Part shown: positions 35,999 to 48,496 of the stretch, in pieces
How the letters are laid out: each line of letters starts with the position of its first letter
Position numbering within the stretch: position 1 is the stretch's first letter
Assembly: GCF_029873635.1 (NCBI RefSeq)
Contig: NC_080422.1
Coordinates: forward strand, 13,671,936 to 13,735,935
Direction: 5' to 3'
From: Malania oleifera
Lineage: Eukaryota; Streptophyta; Magnoliopsida; Santalales; Ximeniaceae
DNA length: 64,000 nt
The notes under the pieces: generated by a model
Database searches by the model: none
Told to the model about the DNA's origin: nothing
Seen by the model: only the letters and a program-made list of their open reading frames with translations
Program-made: the position numbers and the translations under genes

Positions 35999-36700
35999 AT
36001 TAGTGACGTTTTCAAACTGTCACTAATAATAAAAAACCGTCACTAATAGTATTAGTCACGGTTCGATCATTATTAGTGACGATTTTAAATTAGTCACCAT
36101 ATCTGCGGCAACAAATACTTATTAGTGACGAATTATACAAACCATCACAAATAGTGGAGTATTAAAACTAGAAAAAATCGTCACTAATAGCATATGACCA
36201 TCATTATAAATTATACATATTCTCGACTTAAATTTGTCACTAATACAACGCTATTAGTGATGGTCAATAAACCATCACTAATGCTACTCTTTTAGTGACG
36301 GTTATTAAACTATCACTAATAATAGGACAAATATTAGTAACGGTTATAAAATCGTTACTAATATTTGGCCTTTAGTGACAAATTTGAGTTCAGAATATGT
36401 TGATTCTATAGTAACGATTTTAGTCTTTTAGCGACGGTTTAGAAACTGTCACTAATACTTCATCCTTCTATTATTAGTAATGGTTTTTCAAACCGTCACT
36501 AATACTTTGAAATAATTATTTTTAAAAAAAAATTCCTGTAAAAACCTGTAATTTCATTTTAGCGTACATTACATTCATAAATTATTAAAATTTAAAATAT
36601 AAAATGTTCAAAATTCAAATACATACAAATACAGATTCAAATTAAAATATACAAATTAATTCTGTTCAGATAACAATAAATACAGGAAAAGTCAAAAGTT
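35999..36700 (-). mobile_element. CACTA end fragment, right end in reverse orientation
   Basis: Inverted motifs (TTAGTGACGGTT and AACCATCACTAAT types) fill 35999-36510. The following 36530-36680 is AAATTCAAATACA simple sequence that matches, in reverse, 30780-30960 of the first CACTA element. No CACTACAAAA terminus is present on the left, so the end is truncated. Confidence 0.7.
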
Positions 36701-36934
36701 GTGCGCATTCGACTTGACTATAGTGCATGGCATCGTCGTAGTGTTTAGATAGCCACAAATCCTACAAAATAATAATTATATAAGAAATTAGCTAGTATAC
36801 AATGTTTGAACATATATGTATATACTATAATTAAAAATGATTTGATAGCAAAATGAATGGACATTCGGACATAGTGTAAAAAAATTGATACATTTGTAAC
36901 TAAGTAAGTTTGATCAGTCGGAATTAACCTCATT
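36701..36934. other. Unassigned AT-rich spacer
   Basis: No gene or repeat could be recognised. It lies between CACTA end sequence and a tandem array, and may belong to the CACTA interior. Confidence 0.4.
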
Positions 36935-37923
36935 CTGTTTGGACCTCATATGCCCGAATTGTAAGCTAAGTACTTAAAATAAACTAAGTTTACTAAGTTT
37001 GTGTTTATTCTAACTTTACTTCTAAGTGGGGAAAAATCTCTCGGGGATGAATTTTAGGCACCGTCACCTCTGGCATATCCAAGTCAATGTGACGGACGTG
37101 TCGGGACGACCCCATTTAGTTTGAATCTCGTATGTCCGAATTGGACAATTGGATACTTAAAATGAACTAAGTTTACTATATTTGTATTCTAATTTTGCTT
37201 GTAAGTCGGAAAAAAGCTCCCGGGGAGGAGTTTTTGGGCACCGTCAGCTCCAGCACGTCCAAGTCAATGTGACGGATGTGTCGGGACTGACCTTACTTAG
37301 TTTGGATCTCGTATGCCTGAATTGGACACCAAGGTGATTAAAATGAACTAAGTTTATTATGTTTGTATTCTAACTTTACTTCTAAGTTGGAAAAAACCTC
37401 CCAGGGAGGACCTCGTATGCCCGAATTGGACTTTGGGTGCTTAAAAATAACTAAGTTTACTAAGTTAGCATCTAATCACATATTTTTCAATTGGGAAGGA
37501 GTTTTTAGGCACTGTCAGCTTCGACATGTCCAACTTAATGTGACGGAAGTGTCGAGATAGATCACACTCGATTTGGATCACGTATGCCCAAATTGGACAC
37601 CTCGGTGCTTAAAATGAACTAAGTTTACTATATTTATATTTAATTTTGCTTCTACGTGGGGAAAAAGCTCTCGGCAAATAATTTTTTGGCACCATCAACT
37701 CCGACATGTCTAGGTCAATGTGACGGATGTTTCAGGACTAACCCTATTCAGTTTGGATCTCGTATGCCCGAATTGGACACCTGGGTGCTTAAAATGAACT
37801 AAGATTACTGTGCTTGTATTCTAACTTTACTTCTAAGTGGGAAAAAAGCTCCAAGGGAGGAGTTTTTGGGCATCGTTAGCTCCGGCTCGTCCAGGGCAAT
37901 ATGACGAATATGTCGGGACTAAC

Positions 37924-40044
37924 TGTTCATTTAGGTGTAATCCCAAAAAAGGGTGAATTGTGTATTTTAAAAATTTTTTGAAACTTATTCACCACTTAGT
38001 CCCTATGTCTAAATTTAACCAATTACTTATCAAGTTCGTGTGAGATTATTCAACATACATGAATGCAATGTAAGTAATGAAGTATGTTGCGAAAATTAAA
38101 AAGATAAGGGAAGAGAGAATGCAAACACAGTTTTTACGAGGTTCAGCCAACTCAGCCTACGTCCTCGCCTTGAGCAACCCACTCAAGGATTCCACTATAA
38201 TCCCTGCTCTTTAAATTGGGATGAAGCATCCCTTACGATCCGCTTCTTACAAGAGATACAACTCCCTCCTACTCTACTGCTTACAAGAGATATAACTCTC
38301 TCCTCAAACCCAGTTCACAACCCGAACCGTGAATACAATGAAATCTGTAAAACACTCAAAGTGGCTTCCAACAAAGCTAGTGAGTACAATTCAAATTCCT
38401 AATAGAAAATCATATGATGAAACTTGAAGCTCACAATGAATGTAACGATATAATCGTTATATGTAAGAGTATGATTCACTAATGTTTCCTTTTATCAAAT
38501 CTCCCAAAAATATTTATATAAGTCAATATTTTGGAGAACTTAGGTTAAATCTTTGAATACGCAAACAGCTTTGAAGATTGCAAAGATTTGAAAACACACT
38601 TTGTCAAAACAATATTTCTCTTAAGATTTCAATCTCAATATGATCTTTGTAATGTTGAACTTAATGTGTATATATATGATGAGATTACCAAAGATCAAAA
38701 CTTAATATAATATTTTCAAAAGACATCCTTCAATAATATATATAGTTATGAACTCCTAAGGATATCTAATCAAATAGTTTTGAAGTATTTAAAATATCAA
38801 ATCTTTAACTAAGAACACACTTGAATGATAACTCTTTAATCAATGGCAAAAATTCAAGTAATGAACTAGTTAGAAAACAATCTATATATGTATATGAAAA
38901 TTCAATATCAATCTTCTCTAATTATATTCAAAAACAGATGATGATATGAGAAACTCTTTAAAACACTAAATGGATTAACCAAACCTCAATACCAAGTTGA
39001 AATCAAGATGTGTACATGAATCCCCTTTGATTTTCTGAGTTGATTTGCCCAAGCTTGATGAGTATGAGTTAGAGTGCAGGCACTCGTATAGCTATATGCT
39101 CAAGTTTCTCAATTTTCTTTCAAAAGCAATGTTCTCTTCTTTTCTCTTTGATCTTAGCTAATGTACTAGGGTTTAGATATTCAGTATATATATATAGTGA
39201 TTTTTCCTTTAGAATAGATCTCAACCGTTGGATCAAAAAATATCTCGCGAGTTCTCTTAATAAAAATTAAAATTTTAAGTTATCCCGCATGTTCAGGCTA
39301 CTGAGGTCGAAGGCCCAGACGACTAAATTTCCTTTTGAGCTTCGAAAAAATAACTTGGACACAGGGTCAAACGACTGAGGTTGGGGCTTAGACAACTGAA
39401 GTGTCAGGTTCAGATGATTAAAGTCTAAGTTCAGTCTTCTGAGGTGCTTTTGTCAGGCTCTGAGTTTCATCATAAATTTTTCAGGCGATTGAACTTAATC
39501 TTCAATCTTCTGAAGAAATTCTTCAGACGACTGAAGTTAACTTTGGTCTTCTGAAGTGGCAACTTCAGGCAACTGACCGTTGAGTTTGGTCGTCTGAAGT
39601 TTCAATTTCCTGAAATTTTTCTTTATAGTTTGAAATTATGCTTTGCTCTCTTTATTGACTCTTTTATAAAAATATTTTCGGGGTTTTAAAAATATTTCTA
39701 AGTCCATGAATGTCCCCTAATGATGTTCATGAAATGCATGAGTCCTAAAGTCATTCTAGGTTATGATTTAAGCCTCAAATTAAATCATATGACAATGTAA
39801 GTACATAAGTTCTAAGTACCCACTCCCATGACGTTCTTGAACTTGTCACTTGTATCTTCATTCTTGTACTCTTTGAGTTCCATGGATTGTGCCAAGATAT
39901 GTAAGCTTTAATCTTCATGGCTTCCATTACTTGTTATCCTTCCATGCCTGCTTAATATAATTCTTGTTCATAGTCTCAAATGCACAGATCAAATACCAAG
40001 TGATTTTTGATTATCAAAATTGGATTAGACTCATAGAGTTAACA
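37924..40044 (-). mobile_element. Copia-like solo LTR, 2.1 kb
   Basis: Termini on the + strand are TGTTCATTTAGGTGTAATCC and GAGTTAACA, with CTAAC duplications at 37919-37923 and 40045-40049. It has the family block TTTTACGAGGTTCAGC...CCTACGTCC at 38130-38165, near-palindromic TTCAGACGACTGAAGT motifs at 39290-39600, and the sense-start sequence ATTTTGATAATCAAAAATC at its right end. Confidence 0.88.
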
Positions 40045-41154
40045 CTAACCTCACTTTGGACCTCGTATGTCTGAATTGGACATTTGGGTGGTTAAAATGA
40101 ACTAAGTTTACTAAGTTTGCATGTAATCGCATAATTTTCAATCGGGGAGGAGTTTTTAGGCACCTTCAGCTCTTGCACATCCAACTTAATGTGACGGATG
40201 TGTCAAGATAGACCACACTCGGTTTGGACCTTGTATGCTTGAATTGGATACTTAAGTGCTTAAAATGAACTAAGTTTACTATGTTTGTATTATAATTTTG
40301 CTTCTAAGTGGGGAAAAAGCTTTCGGGGAGGAGTTTTAGAGACCGTCAGCTCCGACACATTCAGGTCAATGTGACGGACATGTCAGGATTGACCCCACTT
40401 AGTTTGAACTTTGAATGCCCGAATTGGACACCTAGGTGCTTAAAATGAATTAAGTTTACTATGTTTGTATTCTAACTTTACTTCTAAGTGGGGAAAAAGC
40501 TCCTAGGGAGGAGTTTTTGGGCACCGTTAGCTCCAGCACGTCCAGGTCAATGTGACAGACGTGTCGGGACTCACCCTACTCAATTTGGACATCGTATACT
40601 CGAATTGGACACTTTATACTTAAAATGAATTAAGTTTATTGAGTTGCATCTAATCATATAATTTTCAATGGGGGAGGATTTTTTTGGCACCATCAACTCC
40701 GACTCGTCCAGTACAATGTGACGGACATGTCGGAATTAATCTCATTCAGTTTGGACCTCATATGCCCAAATTGGACACCTGAGGTGCTTAAAATGAACTA
40801 AGTTTACTAAATTCGTATTTAATAGCATAATATTCAATTGGGGAGGAATTTTTGGGCACGTGAGCTCCAACATGTCCAACTCAATGTGACATATGTTTTG
40901 GGACTGACCCCATTCAGTTTGGACCTCGTATGCCCAAAATGGACACCTCGATGCTTAAAATGAACTAAGTTTACTATGTTATTATTCTAACTTTGATTTT
41001 AAGTGGGGAAAAAAGCTCTCAAAGAGGAGTTTTTGGGCACTATCAGATCCGGCACATCCAGGTCAATGTGACGAAAGTTTTGGGACTAACCCCATTCAAT
41101 TGGACATCGTATGCCCAAATTGGACACCTGGGTGTTTAAAATAAACTAAGTTTA

Positions 41155-43197
41155 TGTTAACTTTGGTGCAATCCCAAGAGGGGGGTGAATTGGAGATTTA
41201 AAATTTTTTTCCTAAGTTCAATTAATCCAGTAACAGTATTACACAACCTAAGGACAATCTAAATATGTATGAACTTGCAAGAATGATATATCTATTAATT
41301 TTCAGCACACACAAAGCAATTACAGTATCTCTCAACTAAAAACCATAACGTTTCAACTAGATATGCAGTATATTCAGTAAGAAAATTAAACCAAACACAA
41401 ATAAGAATATAAAGCAAGGAAAGTAGAGGTGATAGAAAATATGTTATTGAGGTTCGGCCACTACTGCCTACATCCCTGCCTTGCCTCATGAGTACAAGGA
41501 TTCTACTAAGGCTCACTTCATGGGTAGAGCGGCACCATTTACAACACCTCACCAGGATGGTGCAACTAGCTTTCTAAAACGGGTCAAAGCCAATTCGAGA
41601 CTTTTCATAGGACAAGTCTCCCTCTTTAGGCCCACACCTGGAATACAATTAATGAATATGATTTTTTGCGTACAAATTTAAGTGCTTCTACACAAGCAGA
41701 TATGTATCACAATATAGTCCAAATAAATATGCACTCACAGATGATAGTATTTATGCTAAGTTCCAATGAAGTGTGCTAACACTCAATTTGATGTCAATAT
41801 GCAATCAAGTCCTAGAGTGTATTTTCAAATACACTTTGAAACAATATATCAATATTAATCAATCACAACCAGGGTTACAAAGAGTTCCCACAATAGTATT
41901 CAAAATATCCCAAAAATGATTTTCTCAAAATATTAGCTTAAGAGATATTTGAAAAATAAGATTGTGAAAATAATTTTAACACAATACAAAACACAAGCTT
42001 AATGAGTCTTGCAATAATGATGCAAAGAATCACTAGCTACATGGTTTTCCCAAAAATGATTTTTAATTAAACCAAGGAAAAACCATGGCTAAAAACTCTC
42101 AATCAAAAACAATCAATCAACTAGAACAAGGAGAGTTTTAAGCAAGTAAAATCAAAGTAGGATCCCTCGAGGACACTCTTTAGAAACTTGATTTATCAAG
42201 GGAATAGCAAAGAGAGAGTGCATGGGCTTTGTATTTGAAAAATATTCTCTCAAAAATTCAGAGGATTTTTAGGCTAATCCAAATGCTAATCTTATCTTAA
42301 TTGAGCAAATGAACACATATATATATAGACAAGACCCAAATTATAACCATTGGGGACACCAAGGGAAATATTAAAATTATTTTAATTGACTTTTAAAAAA
42401 TTAACCATGTTTAACCCCAATTAACCATGGTAAAAATTAGGTCAATTCGAGAGTTTTGGTCACCGAGTCCTAGGTTCGGTCGCCCCAAGCAGACACATGA
42501 GGAAAAGGCAATTTTGAACTTTGGGTGCCTGAAAAATGGTTACGGTAGCTGAAAGAGGCGATTTTCCAATCTGTTCAAGGTTCGATTGCCTAGCCTCAAG
42601 TTCGGTCTGCCGAACTTGCATGTTCGGTCACCTGAGGATATTTTGAATGTAAGGGTTTAAGCACTCGAATTGTTGGAAAAAGTCAGGGTATGAATTCAGT
42701 CGACCATGAACACTCAGTTCATTTGGGTTCGGTCGCTCGAAGTCAAGTCAACTATTTGACCAGTCAATAATTTGGTTGACCGAGGCATTTTCAACTTGCC
42801 TGATTCGGTCGCCCGAAGCCTTTCCATTTTAAGTCTAAGGTCCATACTTTAAATTAAATTCACCCTTGATGACATGTGAGTTTAGTGGGGTCCTATGCAC
42901 TAAATGTATAGGAGCCTAAGGGTCAATCTAAGGCTACCTGAGCATATAGGTCTATCATGCATGATGCAGTTATAACAGACCATATTATGTTACAGTCCAA
43001 AATGAAGAATATAAAAATTACAATTGCAAATAAACACAATAGTCTTCATTCTTCCTTGGGGTCACTATACGCCATCATGAGATAGGATTATTTTCAATTT
43101 CATGCGTAGAGTGAACTGGTATACAAGCTCAAGGCAAACATCAATACCAAGGTATTTGTCATTATCAAAACGGGATATGACCAATGAGACCAATAAC
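41155..43197 (-). mobile_element. Copia-like solo LTR, 2.0 kb
   Basis: It starts TGTTAACTTTGGTGCAATCC with the CCCAAGAGGGGGGTGAATTG signature, and ends CAATAAC, with the last base or bases lost. The left flank is GTTTA and the right flank begins TTACTATG; comparison with other units of the host array suggests a small deletion at the right edge. TTCGGTCGCCCGAAG-type motifs lie at 42465-42830 and the GAGGTTCGGCC block at 41450. Confidence 0.82.
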
Positions 43198-43331
43198 TTA
43201 CTATGTTTGTATTCTAACTTTGCTTCTAAGTGGGGAAAAAGCTCTTAGAGAAGAGTTTTTTGGCATCGTCAAATTTGACATGTCCAGGTCAATGTGACGG
43301 ACGTGTCGAGACTGACTACATTTGGTTTGAA

Positions 43332-45690
43332 AAAGTATGACACAAAGCTTGATAACATGTATAGGAATATTAAACTTCTTGAATATATAGACAATTATAT
43401 AATATCTAGTTACATAGACCCAAGTGTGGAGAATCAACTAGTTGAGAAGGCATTAAAGCTTCGACTGTATTTGTTGACCTTATAGGTCATATCCCATTTT
43501 GATTATGACAAATACCTTAATATTTAATGTTTGCCGAATTTGTATGTAGGATAAGTCTTGCATGAATTGGCAAAGGCATATGGTGATTCGAAGAATTTGA
43601 AGACAAATTATTTACATTTGTAATTTATATTTAATTCATTCGGGTCTATAATTTTAATCAAAAGGTCTATAATAATGGATGCATGTCATGAATGGTATGA
43701 ACTACAAGCTCAAAGGCCTTAGAACGACCCTAGGTCCCAACACATCACTTGAAAATCAAAAGACCCTAGACAAGACTTTGGTAAACCGATGCAAAGTTTT
43801 TAGAGTTAATTAAAAAGCTTAGACCTTAGATAGACCCTAGTTCCTTACACAAGCACTTAAGAAAGTCCCCATTTTCATATATGCTATCAGGGGAAATTAA
43901 TATTCAAAATCAGGACCTAATGCACAACCTAAGTGTGCTCGGTCGACTGAACCAAAACCTACATAGAAGCTTTGGTCGACTGAACCTCCAAGAGTCAACT
44001 TGTTGACTATTTGTTCGACCATTTTAAAATGAATTTGAACTGTATGGTCGACCAAACTGACACGTCGGTGATTCCCAACGCTCTGGTTGATCGAACCATT
44101 AGTTCAAATTTGACCTCGTCAACCAAACCTCTGAATTTGGTCAACCGAACATGCTCTAGTCGACCGAACCTTGGATAGTCCAAAATCGCCTAAATATGGT
44201 CGACCAAAACCTCAGTTAAAAAATGTCATGGTCGACCGAACTTAGTGATTTAGTCAACCGAACCTCAAATATAGTCGACCGAAACTCTCGGGTTGGCCAA
44301 AAATTACCGAGGGTTAATTGGGTTAAAACAAGGTTATTTTGATTAAACTCATTTTAAACAATTCTAAAAATCCCCCTGATGTTCCCAATGGTCATAATTC
44401 TTACAATGTCTATAAATATGACTTCATTTGCACAATTAAATGATGATTAGCATTTGGATTAGCCTAAAAATCCTCTAAATTGTTGAGTGCATATTTTTCA
44501 AACACAAAACCCATACATTTTTCCTCTGCTATTCCCTTGATAAATCAAACTTCTTAAGAGTGCTCTTGAGTGATCCCACATTGATTCCACTTGCTTAAAA
44601 CTCTCCTTGTTCTAGTTGATTGATTGTTTTTGATTGAGAGTTTTAGCCAAGGTTTTTCCCCCGGTTTAATTAATAAACATTGTGTGGGAAAACCTTGTAG
44701 CTAGTGAGTCTTTGCCTCATTATTGCAAGACTCATTAAGCTTGTGTTTTTTATTGTGTTAAAGTTATTTTCATAAGCTTATTTTTCAAATATCTTTTGAG
44801 CTAATATTTTTGAAAATCATTTTTGGGATATTTTGAATATTCTTGTTAGAACTCTTTGAAATTCTAGTTGTGATTGATTAATATTGATACAATGTTTCAA
44901 AGATTGTTTGAAAATACACTCTAGGACTTGATTGCATATTGACATCAGATTGAGTGTTAGCACACTTCATTGGCACTGAACTTATAGTTTTTATCTGTTT
45001 GATGTGCATTGATTATACTGTGCTTTATCGGTACAAATCTGCTTATGTTTAGAAGCATTAAAATTGTACGCAAATTTAAATTGTCTATTGTATTCCAGGC
45101 GTGGCCTAAGGGGGTTTGATCTAACCCGTAAGGATTAGTAGGTAGGGCCTTCTCCGCCCCATAAGGAGAGTGTAAAGGTTGAGGTTAGCCCTGGTGTAAT
45201 TTGACCTGGTTGTAAATGGTGCCGCTCCACCCATTAAGTGAGCAATAGTGGTATTCCTTGGATTGGCGAGCTGAGGCGGGGATGTAGGCAGTATTAGCTG
45301 AACCCCGATAACATATCGTGCATGTATTTTATATTTTCACAATTTATTTTCTACACTTTCATTTTCAACACATGTATGTTGTATGTCTGATTCATTATAT
45401 GTTATACATGTGTTGATTGGGTTTATGATTATATAGACAGAACCTAGGTTGTGTATTACTGCTGCTGATTCGAATAAACTTAGGAATAAATTTTTAATAC
45501 CCAATTCACCCCCTTCCTCTTGGGAATACACCAAAGTCAATAGTATTTCATAGCAAGATTTCTTAGGAAGATCATTGTGCGTGTTATGAACGAAAAATCC
45601 ATGTACAACAAGTTCAAAAGTATAGACAAAAATTGGGACATTGATCAGTATCAATATAATATAGGTATAGATAATACATCCACAAGGACT
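43332..45690 (+). pseudogene. Unidentified AT-rich coding fragment split by a solo LTR
   Basis: A frame runs through 43332-43471 (DTKLDNMYRNIKLLEYIDNY, then VENQLVEKALKLRLY) and, when one copy of the GTATT duplication is removed, continues in phase at 45548 (IARFLRKIIVRVMNEKSMYN, then NWDIDQYQYNIG) to a TAG near 45687. About 95 codons stay open in about 70 percent AT sequence, which is unlikely by chance. I do not recognise the protein. Its lysine-, isoleucine- and tyrosine-rich make-up differs from every other coding piece here. An organelle plasmid, an endogenous viral segment or an AT-rich host exon are all possible; the sequence does not decide. Confidence 0.45.
43472..45542 (+). mobile_element. 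Copia-like solo LTR, 2.07 kb
   Basis: It starts TGTTGACCTTATAGGTC, then TTTTGATTATGACAAATACC, and ends near CACCCCCTTCCTCTTGGGAA and GTCAATA (final CA mutated to TA). GTATT duplications are at 43467-43471 and 45543-45547. A dense run of GGTCGACCGAACC motifs lies at 43935-44290. The GGATGTAGGCAG...GCTGAACCCC block at 45275-45305 sets the + orientation. Confidence 0.88.
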
Positions 45691-47513
45691 TAGGACAATT
45701 AATCATTTGCTTGAATTAGCAAAACTAGGTGAGACGGGTGCAAGATTTTAATCTCTTCCAATGCAAGCTTCTTGTGCAAATGCTTCTAATGATCTACAAA
45801 CTCCATGAATAAATACCTTAGTCACTTAGTTGTCCTACATTCTTCAACTCCTAACTGACAAAGCTTTAATTCTTTGCTAATTGTAGCATTTGTGCTCTGT
45901 AATTCCTTCTGCAAGATGAGAATCATAAAATCAATTATGCAACTCCATAACAGAGCTCCAACACTAGCACAAAATCTCACTTTTCTACTTGATGATATTT
46001 CCTAAAAAAATAATGAAAATAAAAATGAAAGATTTATTTAATAGCCCTTATGAAAAGTTGTTGCGAGAACAACAGTAGGGCAGAAACACTGGAGTAATGC
46101 AGAAAATCAACAAAGATATGTCTTCATTTATGTCTAGCTCGTGCTACAAGAGAAAAACACATGCTTTCCAAGCAAATTGTTCTGGTCAATAGTACTGAGG
46201 TGTAATGTCATGGCACACCAAAACATATAACATTTTTAATATTATAAGATACAAGCCCTTTTGTCTCTTTTGCCCTTAAAGATGCATAATATAGTAAACT
46301 AAGAACTTGCCTGAGACTTCTCTTTTAGGTTCCCAATTAATGGTTTAGACAATCCATGCCTTGGTATCTTTTCAGTTATATATCACCCACGGCCTGCAAA
46401 AAAGGAACAATGCAATGAAATCTAACTGACCATACAATGATTAAAATCACAAACATCACTTGGCATTGGATTGGGGAAGTTATAGGACCATTAAAGAATT
46501 CACTTATTCAATGAATCCCAAGTCATGAACATATCTAGAGTTTTTTTTAAAAAAATGCAATATTCAGTCAAAAGGTCAATTTACATTTGGTTCAATATGA
46601 CAAGGGAAATATTAGTTCTAGTGGAAGCAATTGCTTCAAATCCAATATAATCCGATATATAAATAGAGGAAAAAGGCGGACACTGTACAATCAACAATGA
46701 ATCAACTATTTTGTAGAATAGCTCATCTCATGCAAGGAAATGGCAGCAGTAATCTCTCCGTATGTTTTAGTGGGGTAGTAGTGATGGTGAGAGCAAGTGT
46801 GTGTGGCTTGCCCACTCATATGCTTGTATGTTTGCTACATGGAAGAAACCATTCATGAATATATAAATAATAAATAAAGAAATGGACTAATTAACTGCAA
46901 AGAAAAAGATGCAAGTAACAACATTGAAAAGATTCAACACTAGAAATTAGATACTTGCATTGCATTGCATTTGAGAAGTAAGAAAATGCAGCAAAAATGT
47001 GCTCGAAAAAGAATGGCTTTCTCTGAAATGCATTCTACATGCAACAATGATGCTCAGCAAACTAATTCCACCAAACAATCAATGATGCTAAATTGTGAAT
47101 AATGAACCATAATGCACTGATGGCAGAACATATTAAAATTAACAAAACAGGTCATTAACGAAATTCAAGGTAATGCAAAATAGCAATTAAAAAAATTTCC
47201 AAGTTATGGTGTGAATATGGATACAAGGAAGCTCTAGATACAAGGATACTGTTGTATACTCCACTTCAATTCACCAAATATATACAAAAATATTGATACT
47301 CATCAAATTTGTATAAAAATCCATTCGAGAGAAGACAAGATACTATAATATCAAGCAAAAAAAAAAAAAATTCGTGAATCTAACATTTCAAAGCTACACT
47401 TCATTCGCGTTATGCTGATGAAACAAAGGAAACCATAAAAATAAAAAATTAGAGAGCAAACAACACTAATTGGGACCAAGTTACCAAACCACCAAGGCGC
47501 AACAAGAATAGAT

Positions 47514-47650
47514 ACCTTCCTGTTGCAGATGTTATAATGTGATTTGGATTCTCCAAAAATGTCCATAATTTCTCCAGGTTCTCTTTACAGTCCAACGCAA
47601 TGGTTCCCCTCATGCATGTCTCTGAAGAAAAACTTGGGAAAATGCACACC
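47514..47650 (-). pseudogene. Exon-like fragment of an unrecognised host gene
   Basis: On the minus strand, an acceptor (CATATCAACACAG) is followed by VCIFPSFSSETCMRGTIALD, then CKENLEKLWTFLENPNHI and ITSATGR, and then by a donor-like GTATCTATTC. Both splice-like borders and an ordinary soluble-protein composition favour a real exon. I do not recognise the family. Confidence 0.45.
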
Positions 47651-47667
47651 TGTGTTGATATGGTAGT

Positions 47668-47952
47668 CTACTTATGTATGAATTCAACAACTATTCTTAG
47701 GGCCAAGTCTTTCTCTAAATTGTCAATTGACACGAAATGGTGATAGCTAGTGATTTTATTCATAAGTGAAGTTTCCCTTCCTATATCTACATCTTGCTTT
47801 ATAGACTGAGATAAGCTTGACTTGTTCTTGACATTTGAACTATAAATATCCTCATGGCGGGCAACACTTCCAACACTAGAATCACGGCCTTCTTCCATTG
47901 TTAAATTGTGTCTAAGCAAAATATGTCCAGCTCTGAACAGAGTAAAGTACAT
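47668..47952 (-). pseudogene. Exon-like fragment, probably the same gene as the one downstream
   Basis: On the minus strand the frame reads MYFTLFRAGHILLRHNLTME, then EGRDSSVGSVARHEDIYSSN, and ends LALRIVVEFIHK with TAG just before the acceptor of the next candidate exon. Composition is ordinary for a soluble protein. No clean donor lies at the junction, so it may be degraded, or the exon may end earlier within this frame. Confidence 0.35.
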
Positions 47953-48362
47953 TAGTTTAGAATAAAGAAGCTATAATACCATACACAACAATAAGGAGTT
48001 AATTTGTAGTTTCATTTTGACCACTAAACCTGCTTTACAATACTATGCAAAATATTAATTCCATTATTTTTTGTTAACAAGATGTGCTGAAAAGATAAAA
48101 CTATTCACAAAAGAAATTAATCAAATTAAGATATCAATTGATGGGATTATTATCACAAATTTTAAAACTTCATTAACACCTACTCAGCTTCAAGCACACC
48201 CTCATCACGTTTGATGAGACCATTAGTGACCTTTTAATTGCCCACATTCCATCAACCAATGTAGTTTTAGTGTATTTTGGATCCTTTAGTTCAACTTACT
48301 AACATTGTATAGTAAGGGGAACAAATTTTACATTTATTTTAAACCGCTACTAATAAAAAAAG

Positions 48363-48365
48363 TAC

Positions 48366-48400
<35 letters not shown>

Positions 48401-48410
48401 TATATACTTT
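48363..48410. repeat. TA microsatellite
   Basis: Alternating TA interrupted once by TATGTATA. Confidence 0.9.
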
Positions 48411-48496
48411 TTTCACATTTTCACTAATAAATGCTTCATAAATTAATTAATAGATAAAATTTATTATACACTCCACTAATCAATTATTTTATTTGT

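Larger units (their letters stand above)
36935..43331 (+). repeat. Satellite-like tandem array, unit about 165-181 bp, interrupted twice
   Basis: The unit runs from TTTGGACCTCGTATGCCCGA through TTAAAATGAACTAAGTTTAC, AAGTGGGGAAAAAGCTC, GGGAGGAGTTTTTGGGCACC to TGTGACGGACGTGTCGGGAC. Starts fall at about 36940, 37120, 37300, 37408 (short), 37572, 37751, 40050, 40219, 40397, 40577, 40745, 40910 and 41100, with a last partial unit at 43198-43331. Two solo LTRs (37924-40044 and 41155-43197) split the array, so they are younger. It may be an internal array of a CACTA element or a young satellite. Confidence 0.88.
45691..48360 (-). other. Lower-copy stretch with exon-like pieces on the minus strand
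   Basis: This stretch shares no obvious repeat with the rest of the window. Candidate exons on the minus strand are given separately at 47514-47650 and 47668-47952. Another possible exon lies at about 45827-45910 (KELQSTNATISKELKLCQLG, after an acceptor ...CATCTTGCAG). It may be a low-copy genic remnant or DNA carried by a CACTA element. I see no complete gene. Confidence 0.4.

Noticed and set aside
46311-46393. Possible minus-strand exon after a TTTTTTGCAG acceptor
   Set aside because: All three frames have stops and the donor would be the rare GC type.
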